Shown here one piece after another: positions 42,154 to 43,747 of a DNA stretch of 43,747 nucleotides; the first letter of the stretch is position 1, and each line of letters begins with the position of its first letter. The position numbers were made by a program, and so were the translations under genes. Origin of the DNA: an uncultured Lachnospiraceae bacterium (lineage in GTDB: Bacteria; Bacillota; Clostridia; Lachnospirales; Lachnospiraceae); NCBI GenBank assembly GCA_910577785.1, contig CAJTNT010000032.1, positions 1 to 43,747 of the forward strand. The letters are read 5' to 3'. Under the pieces are notes generated by a model. The model was not told the origin of the DNA. It worked only from the letters and a program-made list of their open reading frames with translations, and did no database searches.

Positions 42154-42182
42154 TTGCATTCTGCCGGTGCAGCCTTTACAAT
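42154..42182 (+). promoter_or_regulatory. guaA promoter
   Basis: TTGCAT (42154-42159), 17-base spacer, TACAAT (42177-42182). The leader is about 48 bases, too short for a purine riboswitch, and none was seen. Confidence 0.6.
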
Positions 42183-42237
42183 ACTGCATAGAAGGCACAG
42201 AACAGACATGGCATCACACAGAGAAGGAGAAAAATCC

Positions 42238-43530
42238 ATGAAGCAAGACATGATTATCATTTTGGATCTGGGCAGCGCCCAGAATACCGTATTGGCCCGT
42301 GAAATCCGCGCCCTTGGCGTGTACAGCGAAATCCACCCCCACGACATTACGGCCGAAACACTAAAAACGATGGAAAATGTCAAGGGGATCCTGTTAAATG
42401 GCGGCGAAAACCGCATCGTGGACGGCCAGGCCATAACCATCCGGCCAGAACTCTATAGCCTGGGCCTCCCCATGCTTTCCATCGACTACCCCCAGTCAAA
42501 ATGCAACCAGCAGCTGACCGCCCTCCCCGACAGGGAAACCCTGAAAAAATTCCTGTTCGAGGACTGCAAGGCCGACGCTAACTGGAACATGAAAAACTTC
42601 ATCGAAGACCAGGTGGAATTGATCCGCCGACAGGTTGGGGAGCGGAAGGTACTTCTTGCGCTTTCTGGCGGCGTGGACTCTTCCGTTGTGGCAGCAATGC
42701 TGATTAAGGCCATTGGCCAGCAGCTTGTATGCGTCCATGTAAACCACGGCCTGATGCGCAAAAACGAATCCGAAAGCGTGATCCGTGTCTTCCGCGACCA
42801 GCTCCACGCAAACCTCATCTATGTAGACGCTGTAGAGCGTTTCCTGGGCAAGCTGGAACATGTGGACGACCCGGAACAGAAACGCAAGGTTATCGGCAGC
42901 GAATTTATCCGTGTCTTCGAAGAAGAAGCGCACAAGCTAGAGGGGATTGATTTCCTCGGGCAGGGAACCATTTACCCCGATATCATTGAAAGCGGGACAA
43001 AGACTGCCAAAATGGTAAAATCCCACCACAATGTGGGTGGACTGCCAGAAGACCTTAAGTTCGAGCTGGTAGAGCCGTTAAAGCAGCTCTTCAAGGATGA
43101 AGTACGCGCCTGCGGCATAGAGCTTGGCCTTCCGCATGATATGGTATACCGCCAGCCCTTCCCCGGCCCGGGGCTTGGCGTTAGATGCCTAGGCGCCATT
43201 ACACGGGACAGGCTAGAGGCCGTCCGCGAATCCGACGCCATCCTGAGGGAAGAATTTGCCAAAGCCGGGCTTGACAAAAAAGTATGGCAGTATTTCACCG
43301 TAGTGCCGGATTTCAAGTCCGTTGGCATGAAGAACAACGCACGGGTTTTTGAGTACATGGTCATCATCCGCGCCATCAATACCATTGACGCCATGACAGC
43401 CTCCATTGAAAAAGTAGACTGGGATGTACTCGAAAAAGTAACCACGCGCATCCTGGCAGAAGTCGCAAACGTAAACCGGGTATGCTATGACATGAGCCCG
43501 AAACCACCGGCTACGATAGAGTTTGAATAA
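42238..43530 (+). CDS. guaA: GMP synthase with degenerate amidotransferase domain
   Basis: 430 residues against about 510 for ordinary GuaA. The ATP-pyrophosphatase half is complete: SGGVDSS (143-149), HVNHGLMRK, LGQGTIYPD, KSHHNVGGLP, QPFPGPGLGVR, and the C-terminal dimerisation domain ending SPKPPATIEFE. The N-terminal half keeps only about 110 residues of the class I glutaminase fold (LDLGS, GVYSEI, ILLNGGEN). The GICYG nucleophile loop reads SIDYP (81-85), and the region with the catalytic His and Glu is gone. It should make GMP from XMP using free ammonia or ammonia from another protein. Similar shortened forms seem to exist in Lachnospiraceae, from memory. The ATG follows AAGGAG; a frame extension to 42154 overlaps the promoter. 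Confidence 0.93.
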   Translation: MKQDMIIILDLGSAQNTVLAREIRALGVYSEIHPHDITAETLKTMENVKGILLNGGENRIVDGQAITIRPELYSLGLPMLSIDYPQSKCNQQLTALPDRETLKKFLFEDCKADANWNMKNFIEDQVELIRRQVGERKVLLALSGGVDSSVVAAMLIKAIGQQLVCVHVNHGLMRKNESESVIRVFRDQLHANLIYVDAVERFLGKLEHVDDPEQKRKVIGSEFIRVFEEEAHKLEGIDFLGQGTIYPDIIESGTKTAKMVKSHHNVGGLPEDLKFELVEPLKQLFKDEVRACGIELGLPHDMVYRQPFPGPGLGVRCLGAITRDRLEAVRESDAILREEFAKAGLDKKVWQYFTVVPDFKSVGMKNNARVFEYMVIIRAINTIDAMTASIEKVDWDVLEKVTTRILAEVANVNRVCYDMSPKPPATIEFE

Positions 43531-43702
43531 ACAAAAATGTTTAGTAAATCCAGTGTTTATGCGGGTTTGCGGACTTTGGAAAGGTCTTTTGATCACAAAT
43601 TGATAACAGTTGTTTGAGTGTGATTATTCTTGCTGTCGAGTGGTTTGTTGGTGGGAGAATGATTTGTAAGCGGTTTGGACGGCTGGCATAAGTCCATATT
43701 AT
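43531..43702. other. Gap after guaA with no supported gene
   Basis: A 26-codon frame begins with the ATG at 43538 (MFSKSSVYAGLRTLERSF) but lacks a good ribosome binding site and is not supported. No repeats of the guaA 3' end, such as an attachment-site duplication, were found. Confidence 0.4.
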
Positions 43703-43747
43703 AACGCCCTTAGCTGTGGGTAGGAACTCATGGCTAAGGGCGTTTTT
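43703..43747 (+). terminator. Strong rho-independent terminator
   Basis: AACGCCCTTAGC (43703-43714) pairs with GCTAAGGGCGTT (43733-43744), and the stem ends in a T-run that reaches the window edge. It probably ends the guaA transcript, or attenuates a gene beyond the window. Confidence 0.88.

Noticed and set aside
42030..42237. Purine riboswitch upstream of guaA
   Set aside because: The leader from the predicted start is under 60 bases and no three-way junction core was seen.
43531..43747. Integrated element at the guaA 3' end
   Set aside because: guaA ends are known integration hot spots, but no integrase or duplicated attachment sequence is visible in the short remaining stretch.

Overview
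The window looks like a chromosomal segment of a gut-type Clostridia, most likely Lachnospiraceae. The support is qualitative: a single-chain pyruvate:ferredoxin oxidoreductase, the Firmicutes gene order rplS-lepB-rbgA-rnhB-ylqG-ylqH, a GMP synthase with a shrunken amidotransferase domain, a very large secreted GH127-type glycosidase with FIVAR and Ig-like tails, strong AGGAGG ribosome binding sites, and clear TTGACA/TATAAT-type promoters. No rRNA, tRNA or CRISPR array was seen. Almost everything lies on the minus strand; the plus-strand exceptions are an ABC-F ATPase gene, a toxin-antitoxin pair, guaA and a transposase tail.

Layout. 1-146: 3' end of a transposase and a perfect hairpin. 249-4586 (-): a four-gene sensory operon with a membrane-anchored ribose-type sugar-binding protein, a HisKA_3 sensor kinase, a NarL-type regulator and a membrane-anchored ABC-type solute-binding protein, but no permease or ATPase. 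4995-8531 (-): nifJ, with a good promoter and a nested foldable leader. 8662-9094: overlapping divergent promoters, then (+) an ABC-F gene. 10926-14037: an accessory patch with a 3'-truncated RhuM gene, a (TAAA)6 microsatellite, a secreted BIG2/GLUG protein whose end lies in a 20-bp repeat array, a 329-bp MITE with a 9-bp target duplication, and a Phd/RelE toxin-antitoxin pair.

14834-25781 (-): one long collinear gene set. It runs rplS, signal peptidase I, rbgA, a second signal peptidase I, rnhB, a FliK-like protein, an FlhB-tail protein, yraN, a large FtsX permease, its ATPase and pgeF. It joins ribosome assembly, protein export and cell-wall editing, with an ABC pair apparently inserted before pgeF. 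25896-28079 (-): a Cache-domain hybrid histidine kinase. 28180-29677 (-): pdxS-pdxT, vitamin B6 synthesis, preceded by three 33-bp tandem repeats. 29937-33822 (-): lipoprotein, two ABC-2 type permeases and an ATPase. 34341-36023 (-): a Csp-like subtilase with an intact triad. 36206-42028 (-): the 1940-residue GH127-type enzyme. 42238-43530 (+): guaA, followed by a strong terminator.

The most interesting points are the foldable nifJ leader, the GuaA protein without any glutaminase catalytic residue, the transporter-less two-receptor sensory operon, the MITE beside the toxin-antitoxin promoter with a 35-bp relic elsewhere, and an unusual density of short tandem repeats at gene ends and starts. 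Family assignments come from motif recognition by eye; no database search was run.
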